From an uncultured Eubacteriales bacterium (lineage in GTDB: Bacteria > Bacillota_A > Clostridia > Christensenellales > Aristaeellaceae), in contig ONXY01000437.1 of assembly GCA_900321945.1 (NCBI GenBank), positions 1-6,528 of the forward strand: DNA of 6,528 bases, in the 5' to 3' direction. This document shows positions 5,749 to 6,528 of this stretch, one piece after another (the stretch's first letter is position 1; each line of letters opens with the position of its first letter). Both the position numbers and the translations under genes were made by a program. The notes beneath the pieces were generated by a model. That model worked only from the letters and a program-made list of their open reading frames with translations, did no database searches and was not told the origin of the DNA.

Positions 5749-6150
5749 ATGGCACTGTACAGCGAAAAAGTCATGGATCATTTCCTTCATCCCCGGAACG
5801 TGGGCGTCATCGAGGACGCGAACGCCGTCGGAGAGGTCGGCAACGCGAAATGCGGCGACATCATGAAGATGTATCTGAAGATCGAGGACGGCGTCGTTCA
5901 GGACGTAAAGTTCGAGACCTTCGGCTGCGGGAGTGCGATTGCCTCCAGCTCCATGGCCACGGAAATGATCAAGGGCAGGCCGGTCTCGGAAGCGATGAAC
6001 CTGACCAACAAGGCCGTCGCGGAGGCGCTGGACGGGCTCCCCGCCCACAAGATCCACTGCTCCGTTCTCGCCGAGGAGGCGATCAAATCGGCGCTGGAGG
6101 ATTACAGCCGCAGGCAGGGAGAGGCTTCTCCCGCCGCTCCGGCGGAATGA
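5749..6150 (+). CDS. nifU: Fe-S cluster assembly scaffold, NifU/IscU type
   Basis: A 133-residue single-domain scaffold of the IscU/NifU N-terminal family, on which Fe-S clusters are built with sulfur from NifS. The three cluster-ligand cysteines are present: Cys35 (NAKCGD, with Asp37), Cys60 (TFGCGSAIASSS) and Cys104 (KIHCSVLAEEAI). The opening YSEKVMDHFLHPRNVG (4-19) is typical of the clostridial form. The segment that in IscU reads LPPVK, the binding motif for the HscA chaperone, is LPAHK here (97-101), in keeping with no hscA or hscB gene in view. The short Ala/Pro-rich tail (from about 123) looks disordered. There is no C-terminal Nfu or ferredoxin-like domain, so it is not the long nitrogen-fixation NifU. 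GGAGGT (5736-5741) is 7 bases before the ATG. It is the last gene of the nifS operon. Confidence 0.95.
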   Translation: MALYSEKVMDHFLHPRNVGVIEDANAVGEVGNAKCGDIMKMYLKIEDGVVQDVKFETFGCGSAIASSSMATEMIKGRPVSEAMNLTNKAVAEALDGLPAHKIHCSVLAEEAIKSALEDYSRRQGEASPAAPAE

Positions 6151-6176
6151 ACGGACGGCCCGCGGCCGCAGCGGAC

Positions 6177-6218
6177 AAAAAAACGAAGGGACGCGATGAT
6201 CCGCCCCCTTCGTTTTTT
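6177..6218. terminator. Bidirectional Rho-independent terminator between nifU and the VOC gene
   Basis: CGAAGGG (6184-6190) pairs with CCCTTCG (6206-6212), and the flanking A's (6178-6183) can pair with T's (6213-6218). The 15-base interior can add a GCG/CGC mini-stem (6193-6195 with 6202-6204). The T run serves nifU on the plus strand, and the A run, read as T's on the minus strand, serves the converging VOC gene. Confidence 0.9.
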
Positions 6219-6249
6219 GTTGCGCTCCGGCCGCAGGCCGGCGGAAAAA

Positions 6250-6528
6250 TCAGAGGATTCCGCCGGATTCCTCTTCCGGCCTCTCCTCCCCGTTCATTTC
6301 GCTGAAAAGCTCGATCTCCTCCCCCAGCGGCCCCGTGCAGAACGCGATTCTTGCCCGGAGCGGCGGGTCGGACGGGACGACGAGATCCTTCGGGCCCAGA
6401 AAAACGGTGTATCCGGCGTCCCGGATCCGGGCCGCATAACCGTCCGCGTCGTCCACGCTCAGCGCCAGGTGGCGGATCGCGCCTTTCCGCTTTATTCCTT
6501 CGCCGGTGCGGAAGATTTCGATCAGCCC
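6250..6528 (-). CDS. VOC family (glyoxalase/bleomycin-resistance fold) protein, partial
   Basis: The minus-strand frame is open from the right edge of the window to TGA at 6252-6250, giving 92 residues of the C-terminal part; the start lies outside. The visible part reads GLIEIF (first residues), IRHLALSVDDADGYAARIRD, then a hairpin GYTVFLGPKDLVVPSD and the closing strand IAFCTGPLGEEIELFSEM. This is the second half of a vicinal-oxygen-chelate domain. The expected metal ligands are visible: Glu in LIEIF, His in IRHLAL and Glu in EIELFSE, so a metal-dependent enzyme is likelier than a bare binding protein. The family includes glyoxalase I-like enzymes, dioxygenases and antibiotic-binding proteins, and the substrate cannot be told. 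The last 14 residues are acidic and variable. It converges on nifU with a shared terminator between them. An internal GTG at 6456 is not the start, because VOC sequence clearly continues upstream of it. Confidence 0.85.
   Translation of the reverse strand, partial: GLIEIFRTGEGIKRKGAIRHLALSVDDADGYAARIRDAGYTVFLGPKDLVVPSDPPLRARIAFCTGPLGEEIELFSEMNGEERPEEESGGIL

Noticed and set aside
4391..5755. A 454-codon minus-strand open frame opposite nifS
   Set aside because: It is antisense to a complete cysteine desulfurase with all catalytic residues; the translation is Gln/Arg/Gly-rich without domains.
6250..6456. A complete 68-residue minus-strand gene starting at an internal GTG
   Set aside because: The frame stays open to the right edge and the upstream residues (IRHLALS, GLIEIF) are part of the same VOC domain, so this is a partial longer gene.
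1..6528. tRNA, rRNA, CRISPR, insertion sequence, attachment site or riboswitch
   Set aside because: I found no repeat array, terminal inverted repeats, transposase or tRNA-like cloverleaf. The intergenic gaps are short and are taken up by promoters, leaders and terminators.

Overview
The window is about 6.5 kb of gene-dense bacterial DNA, high in GC over most of its length. Its look is that of a Gram-positive anaerobe of the class Clostridia, probably a gut or rumen lineage. The grounds are strong Shine-Dalgarno sites (AGGAGG-like) before nearly every gene, sigma-A type promoters, short intergenic gaps closed by hairpin-plus-T terminators, and a clostridial-type nifS-nifU pair without hscBA. 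This placement is inferred from protein style; no rRNA or other marker is present.

Layout. (1) 1-530: the last codons of an upstream gene overlap by 4 bases a cupin gene of the FdtA/WxcM-like sugar 3,4-ketoisomerase family. A strong terminator closes this unit, which is probably the end of a surface-sugar or polysaccharide cluster. Its coding DNA is clearly less GC-rich than the rest. (2) 529-2966: a consensus promoter drives a WYL-domain transcription regulator. A GyrI-like ligand-binding protein follows, then a fusion of an MmcQ/YjbR domain with a cysteine-rich DUF3795 domain, and then a UUCG-tetraloop terminator. The second and third genes overlap by 20 bases and are surely co-translated. 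(3) 3009-4454: a MATE-family multidrug/cation antiporter on the minus strand, convergent with the previous unit, with its own terminator and a candidate promoter. (4) 4479-6218: a near-consensus promoter, divergent from the MATE gene, drives nifS (cysteine desulfurase) and nifU (Fe-S scaffold), ended by a bidirectional terminator. (5) 6250-6528: the 3' part of a VOC (glyoxalase/bleomycin-resistance fold) gene on the minus strand, running off the right edge.

How the genes may work together. nifS and nifU form a minimal Fe-S cluster assembly unit: NifS releases sulfur from cysteine onto the NifU scaffold. The WYL, GyrI-like and MmcQ-DUF3795 genes look like a small ligand-sensing or xenobiotic-response operon. 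The MATE pump and VOC protein are also typical detoxification genes, but they lie in separate transcription units, so a joint role is only a guess.

I see no RNA gene, mobile element, CRISPR array or phage feature. No stretch longer than 300 bases lacks a gene. The most unusual item is the three-gene regulator/ligand-binder/Cys-rich fusion unit. The rest is ordinary accessory and housekeeping content.
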